Shown: positions 24,342-32,627, numbered from the stretch's first letter. The stretch is 39,003 nt of DNA from an uncultured Planctomycetaceae bacterium (GCA_913031625.1 CAJWGB010000020.1:1-39003); one strand, 5' to 3'. Numbers and translations: made by a program. Notes: generated by a model not told the origin, from the sequence alone.

Positions 24342-25880
24342 GTGAGCAAACCGCACAACATTCTGATCACCGGTGGAACCGGGTACGTGGGAGGGCGTTT
24401 GATTCCGCTGGTCCACGATCGAGACAACGTGCGACTCCGCCTGATGGCTAGAAAGCCGGAATACCTGCGGGCACGGGTGGGGGAGTCGCTCGAGATCGTC
24501 GCTGGGGATGTCAGCAGGCCGGACACTCTTTCCGCAGCTTTGGAGGGAGTTGAGACGGCCTTTTACCTCATTCATTCGATGGGGAGCGGCAGCGACTTCG
24601 AAGATGAGGACCGAATTGCTGCCCGTAATTTTGCTGAGGCGGCTCGCAAAGCCGGTGTCAGGAGAATTATTTATCTCGGTGGACTTGGAAACGAACAGGA
24701 GTGCCTCTCGAAACATCTCCGCAGTCGTCAGGAGGTGGGTGAAGTTCTGCAGGAATCCGGCGCTCAGGTCATTGAATTTCGCGCATCCATTATCATTGGA
24801 TCGGGAAGCCTGTCCTTTGAGTTGATTCGGGCGCTTGTTCGAAAACTACCTGTGATGATTTGTCCGAAATGGGTCACCACGACCGCCCAGCCAATCGCCA
24901 TCGAGGATGTTCTGCAATACCTTCTGCAAGCCATTGATCATGAGTCCAGCGAAAGTTCGGTCTATGAGATTGGGGGGCCTGACGAAGTTTCGTATCAGGA
25001 CCTGATGCGTGAGTATGCTCGTCAGCGCGGCCTGCGTCGCGTCATGATTCCTGTCCCATTCCTGTCGGCTCGGCTTTCAAGTCTGTGGCTCGGCCTCGTC
25101 ACGCCGGTGTACGCGAACATTGGCCGCAAACTTGTGGAGAGCCTTCGTAACCCGACCGTGGTGACGAACTCAGCGGCCCTTGAAGCTTTCCCAATCCGCC
25201 CGATGTCGTTGAGCAGTTCTATTGAACGAGCCCTTCAGAATGAAGATCAGCAGTTTGCCAGCACGCGGTGGCAGGATGCTGTCTCATCCTCCATGGCTCC
25301 TACGCGTTACGGTGGCGAGCAGTTTGGAAGTCGACTGGTTGACTGCCGTACGATTTCAGTCCCCCTAACGCCCAGTCAGGCATTTACTCCGATTCAGCGG
25401 ATTGGTGGCAGGACGGGGTGGTACTACGGCAACTGGCTTTGGCGCCTGCGTGGATTTCTCGATCTGCTGGTCGGTGGCCCCGGGCTGCGTCGCGGACGAA
25501 GACATCCAGTCAACCTGAGTGTTGGAGACACGCTCGACTGCTGGCGAGTGGAGAAGGTTGACGTACCACACAAGCTTCGACTCAAGGCAGAAATGCGACT
25601 TCCCGGTCGTGCGTGGCTTGAGTTCGTTGTGACCCGGAGTGACGACGGCTGTGAGATCACACAGACAGCAATGTTTGATCCTGTGGGGCTGTTTGGTCTC
25701 TGTTACTGGTACTCAATCTGGCCGTTGCATCAGTTCATCTTCGCAGGAATGCTGCGAAATATTTCGGAGGCAGCAATAGAACAGGCGGTTGCTGAATCTG
25801 TTGAGGAAGACAATGAGCCAGCCCCTCAAATGGTGGCCGCGCACTCTGAGCCGGAACCCGCCCGCCCACCACTTGTTTAA
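24342..25880 (+). CDS. SDR-family NAD(P)-binding protein fused to DUF2867 domain
   Basis: 512 residues from GTG at 24342, chosen for GGAGG at 7 bases and the start (M)SKPHNILITGGTGYVGG. Residues 7-20 are the NAD(P)-binding glycine motif, followed by RLRLMARKPEYLRARV, the strand IVAGDVSRPDTL and AFYLIHSMGSG. This is the atypical SDR (COG0702/NmrA-like) core to about 300. The C-terminal part (about 335-495) is the DUF2867 domain, with VPLTPSQAFTPIQRIGG, GWYYGNWLWRLRGFLDLL, LDCWRVEKVD and a membrane-leaning end LFGLCYWYSIWPLHQFIF. Such fusions are widespread, but their reaction is not established to my knowledge. Third gene of a four-gene plus-strand run, next to a SOUP gene. Confidence 0.88.
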   Translation: MSKPHNILITGGTGYVGGRLIPLVHDRDNVRLRLMARKPEYLRARVGESLEIVAGDVSRPDTLSAALEGVETAFYLIHSMGSGSDFEDEDRIAARNFAEAARKAGVRRIIYLGGLGNEQECLSKHLRSRQEVGEVLQESGAQVIEFRASIIIGSGSLSFELIRALVRKLPVMICPKWVTTTAQPIAIEDVLQYLLQAIDHESSESSVYEIGGPDEVSYQDLMREYARQRGLRRVMIPVPFLSARLSSLWLGLVTPVYANIGRKLVESLRNPTVVTNSAALEAFPIRPMSLSSSIERALQNEDQQFASTRWQDAVSSSMAPTRYGGEQFGSRLVDCRTISVPLTPSQAFTPIQRIGGRTGWYYGNWLWRLRGFLDLLVGGPGLRRGRRHPVNLSVGDTLDCWRVEKVDVPHKLRLKAEMRLPGRAWLEFVVTRSDDGCEITQTAMFDPVGLFGLCYWYSIWPLHQFIFAGMLRNISEAAIEQAVAESVEEDNEPAPQMVAAHSEPEPARPPLV

Positions 25881-25927
25881 CTTTGGCCACTGGCTGTGTC
25901 CCTTCCATGTTCTGGATGGAGATTATG

Positions 25928-26539
25928 ATGAGTTCGAAAACCATGCTGCCAGTTCTCGGCGGAATTCTGTTGGCTGCTGTCTTGATTGGATACCGTTTGA
26001 CATCTCGTACGGCATATGAAAATGCAGCTTACGAATTGGAACTGGTCGAAGGGGACTTCGAGATTCGACGCTATCCTGAACTTACCCTCGCCTCAACTCC
26101 GATGCAGGGGTCCCGCGTCGGAGAGGATGGAAGCTTCATGCGGCTCTTTGGTTACATCAGCGGAGAAAACGCTCGTCAGCAGAAGATCGCCATGACTGTC
26201 CCGGTATTCATGCAGTCAGATTCTGAAGAAGCAGGCAGCATGCAGTTCGTCGTTCCCACAGAAGTGGCTGAGAACGGCGCGCCCGAACCCTCGGCGGACA
26301 ATGTCAGTCTCGCGACTCGTCCGGCCGGGCGTTACGCGGTTGTTCGCTTTGCTGGCGACCTGAATGACTCCACTTACAGCGTCCAGCACGAGCGACTGGA
26401 GACATGGATGGAGTCTCTGAACCTGTCAGCCGTCACAGGCTCTTTTTCCTCGGCAGGTTACGACCCTCCATGGACTCCTGGGTTTCTGCGACGCAACGAA
26501 GTACTGGTTCGGATCGAAAACTCCGAAACAAACCCGTGA
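25928..26539 (+). CDS. SOUP-family haem/tetrapyrrole-binding protein, membrane-anchored
   Basis: 203 residues from the second of two adjacent ATGs (25928), 6 bases after GGAG. Residues 5-22 form an N-terminal anchor or signal (TMLPVLGGILLAAVLIGY). The SOUP signature follows: YELELVEGDFEIRRYPE (35-51), FMRLFGYISGENARQQKIAMT (70-90), then VPV. The family binds haem or other tetrapyrroles, and in bacteria its role is unclear. The C-terminus with YDPPWTPGFLRRNEVLVRIE is typical. It follows the SDR-DUF2867 gene by 47 bases and closes the four-gene run. No terminator is evident right after the stop. Confidence 0.88.
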   Translation: MSSKTMLPVLGGILLAAVLIGYRLTSRTAYENAAYELELVEGDFEIRRYPELTLASTPMQGSRVGEDGSFMRLFGYISGENARQQKIAMTVPVFMQSDSEEAGSMQFVVPTEVAENGAPEPSADNVSLATRPAGRYAVVRFAGDLNDSTYSVQHERLETWMESLNLSAVTGSFSSAGYDPPWTPGFLRRNEVLVRIENSETNP

Positions 26540-26887
26540 ATGCAGCTGAGCTCGCGATACGGCTGCTTACTGTTGAGGCGCTCTTCTGTTGGTGAACGAG
26601 TTCGAACAAACGCCACGACAGAGTTTCACAGCACTCATATGCAAGAGCAGCCGTGGGGGCGATCAACTCGGGAGTCGTCTTCCAGACCTTCTGCATGCCC
26701 GGGTCCCGTCGCCAGCGTTAAGGACGGGCGATGTGACCATGAGGGTCAGCAAACGGGTGGGATGAAACATCCGGGATTGAAGTCTTGAGCGAAATGAATG
26801 ATGGAGAACTCACCATGACAAACCAGCGGCCCGCGGAGAAGTTCCGCGGGCCGCTGTCAGAATTCAAGAGTTCGGCCGAAAATCGAT
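26540..26887. other. Intergenic region between SOUP and EF-hand genes (convergent)
   Basis: 348 bases. The main content is a strong GC-rich hairpin at 26824-26856. An 82-codon plus frame (26540-26788) starts inside the region without a ribosome site or recognisable motifs and is not supported. Confidence 0.5.
26824..26856 (-). terminator. GC-rich 14-bp hairpin, terminator of the EF-hand gene
   Basis: Arms CAGCGGCCCGCGGA and TCCGCGGGCCGCTG pair perfectly over 14 bp around a 5-base loop. On the minus strand it lies 31 bases past the EF-hand stop and is followed by GGTTTGTC, a short T-poor tract. It may also end transcription from the SOUP side. Confidence 0.65.
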
Positions 26888-27631
26888 CTAGTCTTCGACG
26901 GGTGGTCGCCGTCGTTCGCCGCCGCCAGCGTTTCCACCACCACCGGGGCCACCACCGCCCGGACCACCGAATCCTCGGCCACCGCCCGGACCGCCAAAGC
27001 CTGGGCCACCGCCACCCGGTCCGCCGAATCCGCGACCACCACGCATGTCCGGCATCAACTCAGACTGGTCCAGCTTGCCGTCTTTGTTTTTGTCCAGGGT
27101 TCGCAGTGCTGCAGCTGCGTTCTTGATTTCTTCAGCGGAGATCGTGCCGTCCTGATCCGCATCGAGCGCGACAATGATGGGCAGCATTGGTCGACGTCCT
27201 CGTCCACCACCCTGACCGCGACCACCGCCGCCGCCTGGAGGGCCACCGCCCTGTCCACGACCAAATCCGCCGCCACCTCCCGGAGGCCCTCCCTGTCCGG
27301 GGCCGAACCCACCTGGAGGTCCGTTGCCATCCTCACCTCGACCGCCGCCACGGCGGTCCTGTGGGCGTGAATTCACTGCGGCTTCGATCTCTTCCTTCGA
27401 AAGAGATCCGTTTTTGTCTTCGTCTGCCCGTGCCAGCAGGTTCTGGAATCGCTCTGGAAGCTCGTCCTTGTCGAGTCTCCCGTCTTCATTCCTGTCGAAC
27501 CCCAGCAGATGATCCACCATCGATTCTTTAGACTCGTCGGGGCCGCGGCCGCCGCCGGGAGGCTGGGCACTCACGGCCAGCAGAGACACGGCACCCAGTA
27601 CTACAACCGCACAAAAAGCTGTTTTCTTCAC
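26888..27631 (-). CDS. Secreted EF-hand protein with Gly-rich spacers
   Basis: 247 residues from GTG at 27631, which has AGGAG at 8 bases and gives a signal peptide (M)[22 protein letters not shown]. The longer ATG frame to 27682 would break that signal. Four calcium-binding loops are visible: [12 protein letters not shown] (46-57), [12 protein letters not shown] (70-81), [12 protein letters not shown] (157-168) and [12 protein letters not shown] (180-191). Between the pairs and at the C-terminus are long Gly/Pro/Arg-rich low-complexity stretches (about 92-147 and 195-240). Such EF-hand proteins are typical of planctomycetes; the role is unknown, likely calcium-dependent envelope or extracellular binding. 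A strong hairpin follows the stop. Confidence 0.88.
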   Translation of the reverse strand: MKKTAFCAVVVLGAVSLLAVSAQPPGGGRGPDESKESMVDHLLGFDRNEDGRLDKDELPERFQNLLARADEDKNGSLSKEEIEAAVNSRPQDRRGGGRGEDGNGPPGGFGPGQGGPPGGGGGFGRGQGGGPPGGGGGRGQGGGRGRRPMLPIIVALDADQDGTISAEEIKNAAAALRTLDKNKDGKLDQSELMPDMRGGRGFGGPGGGGPGFGGPGGGRGFGGPGGGGPGGGGNAGGGERRRPPVED

Positions 27632-27873
27632 CAGATTGACTCCTGAGTCATAAGGCCCGCAGTGGGCCAGGTTGAGGATCATGCCGGCAGGGCATGGGTC
27701 GTTTGAACGAAAAGGAGCAACATCTTCAATCTCCGGGTGCTCCTGTCAGCAATGAGCTACTTTCTGAGCTCTCATTGCCCGTTGTTGAGATAAACGGACT
27801 AACCCAGAAGGTGTCGACAGGTTTTCCCGGATGTCAGAGAATACCAACGAAACAACCAAAACGACACTCAATC

Positions 27874-28986
27874 ATGCCACTCCCCGCAGTTCATATCACA
27901 ACCCAGTGCTTCCCCCCGTCGATCGGAGGAATCGAGAATCTGATGCACGGGATTGCATCCGCGCTGGCACGACTGGGTTATCCGGTCACGGTCTATGCCG
28001 ATTCTCACCCCGATGCTCCCAGATTCAGTCCGGCGGTGAATTCCGGAGACTACGAAATCCGGCGTTTTGGGGGACTGAAGCCTGTGCGACGCTGGCTCAA
28101 AGCGCGCGCCGTGCAGAAAGCGGCTGTTTCCGGCAGTATCCTGATAGCTGATACCTGGAAGAGCCTCGAATTCATCAACCCCAGCGTCGTCGAAGCAAAG
28201 ATCCTGTGCCTGGCCATGGCGATGGAGTTCCCGTCCGAACCATCAGCCCGTAAGGCGGACCGCATTCGAAAAACTTTGGCCATTGCCGATCTGCTCCTGC
28301 CGATCTCCAGTTACACACAGGGACGAGCGGCTCCGTTTTGCCCGCCTGACCTGTCAGTGGAGCTCTTTCATCCTGGGTTTACGCCTCCCAAACAGCTCGA
28401 TGATGACAGAGCTTCTGAGCTGGCAAATGTTCCGGAAAATGCCCGCCCCGCCCTGTTTACGATCAGCAGAATCGAGAGCAGGAAGGGCCACGATCTGGTT
28501 CTTGCCGCACTCCCTCAGCTGCGCGAGTCATGGCCAAACCTGCACTACTTTGTTGCCGGCAGCGGCCCCGATCAGGCACGGCTTGAACGGATCGTTGAAC
28601 ACACGAACCTGAAGTCCGCGGTGACGTTTCTGGGCCGCGTCTCCGAAGAACAGAAAGCAGCATGGCTGCAGCAATCCGATCTGTTCGTGATGCCAACACG
28701 CACAGAAGGCGAATCTGTAGAGGGATTCGGCCTCGTCTATCTTGAAGCCGCCTCCATGGGCCTGACGAGTATCGCCGGCAACGATTCCGGTGCTCAGGAC
28801 GCAGTTCTCCACCGCGAAACAGGATTGCTGTGTGATAGCTCGAGTGTCGAAGAACTGACGGCCAGCATTTCGGCCGTCCTTGGTGACGCGGACCTCCGAC
28901 AACAACTGGAGTCAGCCGCACGGAGTCGTGTTGAGGCGGAATTTATGTGGCCGGCTGCCATTCAGCGACTGACCCAGTGGTTTTGA
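27874..28986 (+). CDS. Family 4 glycosyltransferase
   Basis: 370 residues from ATG at 27874 (MPLPAVHITTQCFPPSIGG); the open frame reaches back to 27694, but that extension is not protein-like. The N-terminal Rossmann domain carries FPPSIGGIENLMHGIASAL, typical of GT-B enzymes. The C-terminal domain has TISRIESRKGHDLVLAAL, YFVAGSGPD, VTFLGRVSEEQK, and the retaining E-x7-E motif in EGFGLVYLEAASMG with preceding PTRTEGESV. It transfers a sugar from a nucleotide donor, probably for envelope polysaccharide or glycolipid. No other sugar genes lie adjacent. It is divergent from the EF-hand gene and convergent with the histone-like gene. Acceptor unknown. Confidence 0.92.
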   Translation: MPLPAVHITTQCFPPSIGGIENLMHGIASALARLGYPVTVYADSHPDAPRFSPAVNSGDYEIRRFGGLKPVRRWLKARAVQKAAVSGSILIADTWKSLEFINPSVVEAKILCLAMAMEFPSEPSARKADRIRKTLAIADLLLPISSYTQGRAAPFCPPDLSVELFHPGFTPPKQLDDDRASELANVPENARPALFTISRIESRKGHDLVLAALPQLRESWPNLHYFVAGSGPDQARLERIVEHTNLKSAVTFLGRVSEEQKAAWLQQSDLFVMPTRTEGESVEGFGLVYLEAASMGLTSIAGNDSGAQDAVLHRETGLLCDSSSVEELTASISAVLGDADLRQQLESAARSRVEAEFMWPAAIQRLTQWF

Positions 28987-29110
28987 TGCTCGTTGAGAAA
29001 CCTGTCATTGCCGGGTTTTGCGACCTCGAGACATCCCAGCTTACCAGCTTCATAAACCGCGGAGCCCGACCTTAGGCGATTAGGCTAAGGCAACGAGGGT
29101 GCAGCTTTAC

Positions 29111-29629
29111 TTATTGAGCAGCTTTGTGAACTGCCTGAAACTCGATCGCAAACGACTCGTCTTCTGCGAGGTGCCGGTTGTTGATCGCCAGGTATTTACG
29201 GATGCGACCAACGGTCTGAATTGCCGGGCTGGTCAGGCGTTTCACCAGTTCATCGGGTGTGAATTCTTCCAGTTCACGGAAGGTATTCAGTTCCAAATAC
29301 TTAAATGCATCCAGAGCGTCGTCCACTTTTTCGAAGACCACTGTCAGTGGAGCGTCTGCGGGGATTCTTGATCGTCCGATCTTTTTTCCGGACTTCTTGG
29401 TTCGGATCCCGGTTGTCATCGTTGCCCGACGAACACCCTTTTTGCGAGTCGCCTTGGAGGCAGGTTTTTTCTCTGGGCTGGAGGTCTTGGCCGCTGTTTT
29501 CTTGACGGCTGCCTTCTTGACGACAGGCTTTTTCTTCGTGGCTTTGGCCGGCTTTTTAACTGCTTTTGCTTTCTTAGCGGCTTTTACTGTCTTCGCCGCT
29601 TTCTTCGGCGCTTTCTTCTTTTTTGCCAT
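29111..29629 (-). CDS. Histone H1-like Lys/Ala-rich DNA-binding protein with C-terminal globular domain
   Basis: 172 residues. Residues 1-90 are extremely rich in Lys and Ala (MAKKKKAPKKAAKTVKAAKK, repeated VKKPAKATKKK and VKKTAAK blocks), like eukaryotic H1 tails and bacterial histone-like proteins. Residues 95-172 form a compact helical domain with VVFEKVDDALDAFKYLEL, TFRELEEFTPDELVKRL and IQTVGRIRKYLAI. It resembles a helix-hairpin-helix-type fold such as the alpha-CTD, but I cannot assign a family. It probably compacts or marks DNA in the nucleoid. The upstream region carries tandem and inverted repeats. The GC-biased Lys-rich tail is a common plastic feature, so length may vary among strains. 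Confidence 0.82.
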   Translation of the reverse strand: MAKKKKAPKKAAKTVKAAKKAKAVKKPAKATKKKPVVKKAAVKKTAAKTSSPEKKPASKATRKKGVRRATMTTGIRTKKSGKKIGRSRIPADAPLTVVFEKVDDALDAFKYLELNTFRELEEFTPDELVKRLTSPAIQTVGRIRKYLAINNRHLAEDESFAIEFQAVHKAAQ

Positions 29630-29700
29630 GCTGGGCCGCCCTCTGGGATGTCGCCTTATGTGAGACGTTCCGTGTCAGTAGTGCTGCCAGTGTACCAATT

Positions 29701-29722
29701 CGGATGTACGCTCGCACATCCG
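29701..29722. promoter_or_regulatory. Inverted repeat upstream of the histone-like gene
   Basis: CGGATGT and ACATCCG (7 bp each, 8-base spacer) flank 29708-29715, about 72 bases before the histone-like start. It is suitable for a dimeric repressor site or a leader hairpin. Confidence 0.35.
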
Positions 29723-29764
29723 CTGTCCGACGAAGCCTCAAACGGTCTGAATTTCTACTCTCAG

Positions 29765-29803
29765 TCGTTTCAATACGCACCCTGCTCGTTCAAGTGCGCA
29801 CCC
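29765..29803. repeat. Two 18-base tandem units, 21-base period
   Basis: TCGTTTCAATACGCACCC (29765-29782) and TCGTTCAAGTGCGCACCC (29786-29803) match at 14 of 18 positions with a 21-base period, about two helical turns. The spacing suggests two sites on the same face of the DNA in the histone-gene promoter region. Confidence 0.5.
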
Positions 29804-29828
29804 TAAACCATTGTGGTAAAATGGTTTA
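29804..29828. terminator. 9-bp AT-rich hairpin after the 211-residue gene
   Basis: TAAACCATT and AATGGTTTA pair over 9 bp around a 7-base loop, starting two bases after the stop of the 29831-30466 gene. No T-run follows on the minus strand, so it is either a weak terminator or an operator next to the tandem repeats. Confidence 0.35.
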
Positions 29829-29830
29829 CG

Positions 29831-30466
29831 TCACGAATCTGCTGATGGTTTGAGCATCCGGCCTGACTTCAGCAGGCACTCCAGGACCTGTCGTTCTCGG
29901 AGAGTCAGCAGATTCTTTGACGCTGAGAAAATGTGGAAACCCACGTTCCACCGCCCAAGGGTCGCGAGGACGTCCTTGCGGAGGGTATTTCCTTGAGGCT
30001 CCGAGTCCAGGTCGTCGCTGATTGCTCCGAGGTCTGACACAGCCTCAAACTGCCGGAACTGTACAGGCAGGGTTACAAGAATTGTTCGCAGTTGGGACCC
30101 CAGCCAGAGCAGATCTGGCTGCTGTGTAGGAATTGGGCCGGAAACGAGTTCCTTGAGACGGCGATGATGTTCGAGGACTCCCAATCGTCCCAATTCTTCC
30201 AGAGCACAGTAGCAGACGCACTGCTCCAGCGGTGTCAGATCGCGTTCCTGTTGCACTCCGGTCCATGTCTGAAACAGCAGGTCCAGTTGGATTTGTGGTG
30301 CACACCCGGAGAACAGAGGGATGTGCTCCAGAAACCCGGGAGCGCTGCTCGACTGTGTCTGGGCGGCCTGATCAACGATGGCATCCAGAGTTTCCAGCCA
30401 TGCCGCTCGAAACGACAGGTAGATCAACTGACCGGGAAGTTGGATTTTTGGAGTATGGGACAGCAT
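29831..30466 (-). CDS. Unrecognised 211-residue protein with LuxR-like C-terminal segment
   Basis: Opens at ATG 30466 without a clear ribosome site. The composition is protein-like: helix-rich, Leu/Gln/Glu-rich, with no signal or membrane segment. A central block has RDLTPLEQCVCYCALEELGR and LRTILVTLPVQFRQFEAV. The end reads LLTLRERQVLECLLKSGR, which resembles the first helix of a LuxR-type HTH (LTxREREVLxLL), but the frame stops soon after at 29831, before a recognition helix. So it may be a truncated regulator or only chance similarity. It lies 246 bases downstream of the Ser/Thr kinase on the same strand and could be cotranscribed. Function unknown. Confidence 0.6.
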   Translation of the reverse strand: MLSHTPKIQLPGQLIYLSFRAAWLETLDAIVDQAAQTQSSSAPGFLEHIPLFSGCAPQIQLDLLFQTWTGVQQERDLTPLEQCVCYCALEELGRLGVLEHHRRLKELVSGPIPTQQPDLLWLGSQLRTILVTLPVQFRQFEAVSDLGAISDDLDSEPQGNTLRKDVLATLGRWNVGFHIFSASKNLLTLRERQVLECLLKSGRMLKPSADS

Positions 30467-30712
30467 ATGAGCAACTTCAGAGCGCCATCGATGCCGACGG
30501 CACCAGAGATTTCCGAGCAGGTTGGGTGAAAAAGGCCCGGATCAATGGAATGGCCGCGTTTTACCAACTTGGCAGAGTAGACACCCGGGATTCTGTCCTT
30601 CGGCCGGCCGAATCAGCGTTGCCGAAAGACAACAGACCGGAGAGTCCGCGCAGGAGGGCGTCTGCACCTAGGTCAGCAGGAGTTTGCACCTATTCCCGCG
30701 TCCATTTGGTCG

Positions 30713-32179
30713 TTACTCCATGCTTCTGTAGGCCTTGACGTCTTCCTGGAGCTTCTCGGAATCCGACTGTTGTGTGGCCCAGACACTGATAAACACAGTT
30801 GCACAAATGATCAGCACGCCCAGGCCCCCGGCGACGATTGCAGCCGTTCGCCTGCTGATGTTCAGGCCAAACATCTTTTCGCCAAGGACCAGGTCGGATC
30901 CTTTTCCCGAAGACTTACCGTCCTTAAGGGCAATCGCCTTGCTCAGGTCTTTTGTGACCCGCACTCGCTGATGGCAGTAGATGCAACTCCCGGTTCGTCC
31001 GGCATGGATCTTCTGAACCGGCAGCTGTCGGGCACATCCCGGACATTTCACAGTTCGCTGGCGGACTTTCTGTGATCTCTTTTCGGGCCGCCCCGCCTTC
31101 TTTCCACCCCCACGTTTGCCTGCTCTGCGGCGAGGCGGAGAATGATACGCATCCGTTTCGGCGTAGTAATCGTACTCGGCGCCGGATTCATACTCGTCGA
31201 GCGACTGCGTTGGTCTTCGTCTGCGTTCGGCGCGAGACGATGAGGAACTTGTCCGGATGCTGTCCGTATCGTCGGATGATCGTGACGTTGTGTTCTTTGG
31301 GGTGTCTGTCGAGGACGATGACGCAGACAGGCCGTCAAGAACTGCGACTGCGAGTTGCTCACAGGTGTCGAAACGTTCGTCCGGAGTCTTGGCCAGTCCG
31401 CGCTGGACCGCCTGGGCGGACGATGCTGGAAAATCGTCGCGCACATCGCTCAGGAGTGGCAGCACCCGTTGTGTCTGATTCACCATAGTGGCTGACACAG
31501 TCGCTCCCTGCATCGGAGGGCTTCCTGTCATCGCATGGTAAATGCAGACGGCCAGAGAGTACTGGTCCGTTCGGTGGTCGTATCCACGACCAAAGACAAC
31601 TTCCGGAGCCAGATAATTTGGTGTGCCAACAACAAGGCCCGCGGCAGAAAGGTCTGACTCGGCCTCGGAGTTTTTGCCGTGAACTTTTGTCAGCCCAAAG
31701 TCACTCATGAATGGGTTGCCAGATTCATCAAACAGAATGTTGGCCGGTTTAACGTCTCGGTGAATAACATCCCGTGAGTGCATGAAATCCAGCGATCGAG
31801 CTATCTCCCGCAGCCATGTTCCGAGGCTGCTTACGTCTGCCGGCCCTTTGATCTGCTGTTTGAGTGTTCCGCCGGGAAGATACTGCATGACGACAAACGG
31901 CAATCCGTCATGTTCGCCAACATCCTGAATCCTGACGACATGAGGGTGGGTCAGTTTGACCATCACCTGACTCTCGAGGCGAAATCGCCCAAGGAACTCA
32001 ACATTTGAGATGCGCTCTGCTTTTGGCACCTTGATGACAACATCGGTCTTAAGTCGCGAGTCCCACGCAAGGTAGACCCATGCCATGCTGCCTTCGCCAA
32101 GCTGTGATTTGACCTGGTATCGGTCGGCAGCAAGGTTGATTCCTTCGAGGGCTTCCGGCTTGATGTCGTTCACGATCAT
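30713..32179 (-). CDS. Ser/Thr protein kinase with zinc ribbon and C-terminal transmembrane helix
   Basis: 488 residues. The Hanks-type kinase domain (21-285) has the glycine loop LGEGSMAWVYLA (27-38), catalytic K50, E69, HRDVKPANILF (140-150), DFG (160-162) and APE (191-193), so it should be active. A Ser-rich linker (286-350) and a basic stretch precede a CxxC-x16-CxxC zinc ribbon (C379, C382, C399, C402). A transmembrane helix spans about 446-467 and only about 20 residues follow. It signals at the inner membrane; the target is unknown. PknB-like kinases with C-terminal TM are very abundant in planctomycetes. Divergent from the sulfatase gene. Confidence 0.93.
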   Translation of the reverse strand: MIVNDIKPEALEGINLAADRYQVKSQLGEGSMAWVYLAWDSRLKTDVVIKVPKAERISNVEFLGRFRLESQVMVKLTHPHVVRIQDVGEHDGLPFVVMQYLPGGTLKQQIKGPADVSSLGTWLREIARSLDFMHSRDVIHRDVKPANILFDESGNPFMSDFGLTKVHGKNSEAESDLSAAGLVVGTPNYLAPEVVFGRGYDHRTDQYSLAVCIYHAMTGSPPMQGATVSATMVNQTQRVLPLLSDVRDDFPASSAQAVQRGLAKTPDERFDTCEQLAVAVLDGLSASSSSTDTPKNTTSRSSDDTDSIRTSSSSSRAERRRRPTQSLDEYESGAEYDYYAETDAYHSPPRRRAGKRGGGKKAGRPEKRSQKVRQRTVKCPGCARQLPVQKIHAGRTGSCIYCHQRVRVTKDLSKAIALKDGKSSGKGSDLVLGEKMFGLNISRRTAAIVAGGLGVLIICATVFISVWATQQSDSEKLQEDVKAYRSME

Positions 32180-32627
32180 TTCGGCGAAGCCGATCTCAAA
32201 ACACTCGAACGGAATTCAACGTCAACACCTCTAAATACCATGACTATCGTGCTTTTCCGACAGCACGATGCTCATCCGGGCCAAAAATTAATATCGCCGT
32301 CTCACGGTTTCCGTCTGCTCCGAAAAGAACGGCATCGCGTGTGACGACTCAGCGGACCTGGAAGCCCGCGTCGTCGCCAGCCAGAACAGAACTGGACAGC
32401 AACAGAACAGCGGAAGTGCAGAAGGTCAGCATTCTCGGGTCTCCATTTGAGTAGATCAGGTGCGGCTTCAGTTTGGCATTCGCACAGGAAATGCAATCCG
32501 GCTGCTTCACCGGACACGATTCTGCGGGAATCTCAAAACTTACTGAGATCATTTCCCGTGGACTGGCGGGCCGCATGGGAAAAAGCGGATAACAGTGTCT
32601 GACTGATTCCCGGATTGAGGAGTTCAC
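32180..32627. other. Divergent intergenic region between kinase and sulfatase
   Basis: 448 bases. It holds a hairpin ATCGTGC/GCACGAT (7 bp, 32246-32269), 67 bases from the kinase start, which could regulate it. It also holds the small signal-peptide-like frame 32349-32432 noted separately. The sulfatase promoter is not obvious. Confidence 0.45.
32349..32432 (-). CDS. Possible 27-residue signal-peptide-like small ORF
   Basis: ATG at 32432 has GGAG at 8 bases upstream and encodes MLTFCTSAVLLLSSSVLAG then DDAGFQVR before TGA (32349-32351). The first 19 residues look like a signal peptide with an Ala-x-Gly-type end. Beyond the TGA the same frame stays open for another 34 codons to TAG at 32244. 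It may be a secreted micro-peptide, the remnant of a larger secreted protein with a stop, or chance. Confidence 0.35.
   Translation of the reverse strand: MLTFCTSAVLLLSSSVLAGDDAGFQVR

Noticed and set aside
26785-27126. His/Arg-rich plus-strand frame opposite the EF-hand gene
   Set aside because: It is the antisense reading of the Gly-rich low-complexity region; no independent support.
29070-29090. 6-bp hairpin CCTTAG/CTAAGG between the glycosyltransferase and histone-like genes
   Set aside because: Short stem, 9-base loop, no T-run; too weak to call a terminator.
29259-29663. Hydrophobic, Phe/Ala-rich plus-strand frame opposite the histone-like gene
   Set aside because: Complement of Lys/Ala codons gives Phe/Ala/Gly; it is an artefact of the repetitive tail.
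30232-30738. 168-codon plus-strand frame opposite the 211-residue gene
   Set aside because: Antisense shadow with Arg-rich composition; the minus-strand reading is more protein-like.
32349-32351. TGA in the micro-ORF as a selenocysteine codon
   Set aside because: No SECIS-like stem-loop seen after the TGA and no selenoprotein family match.
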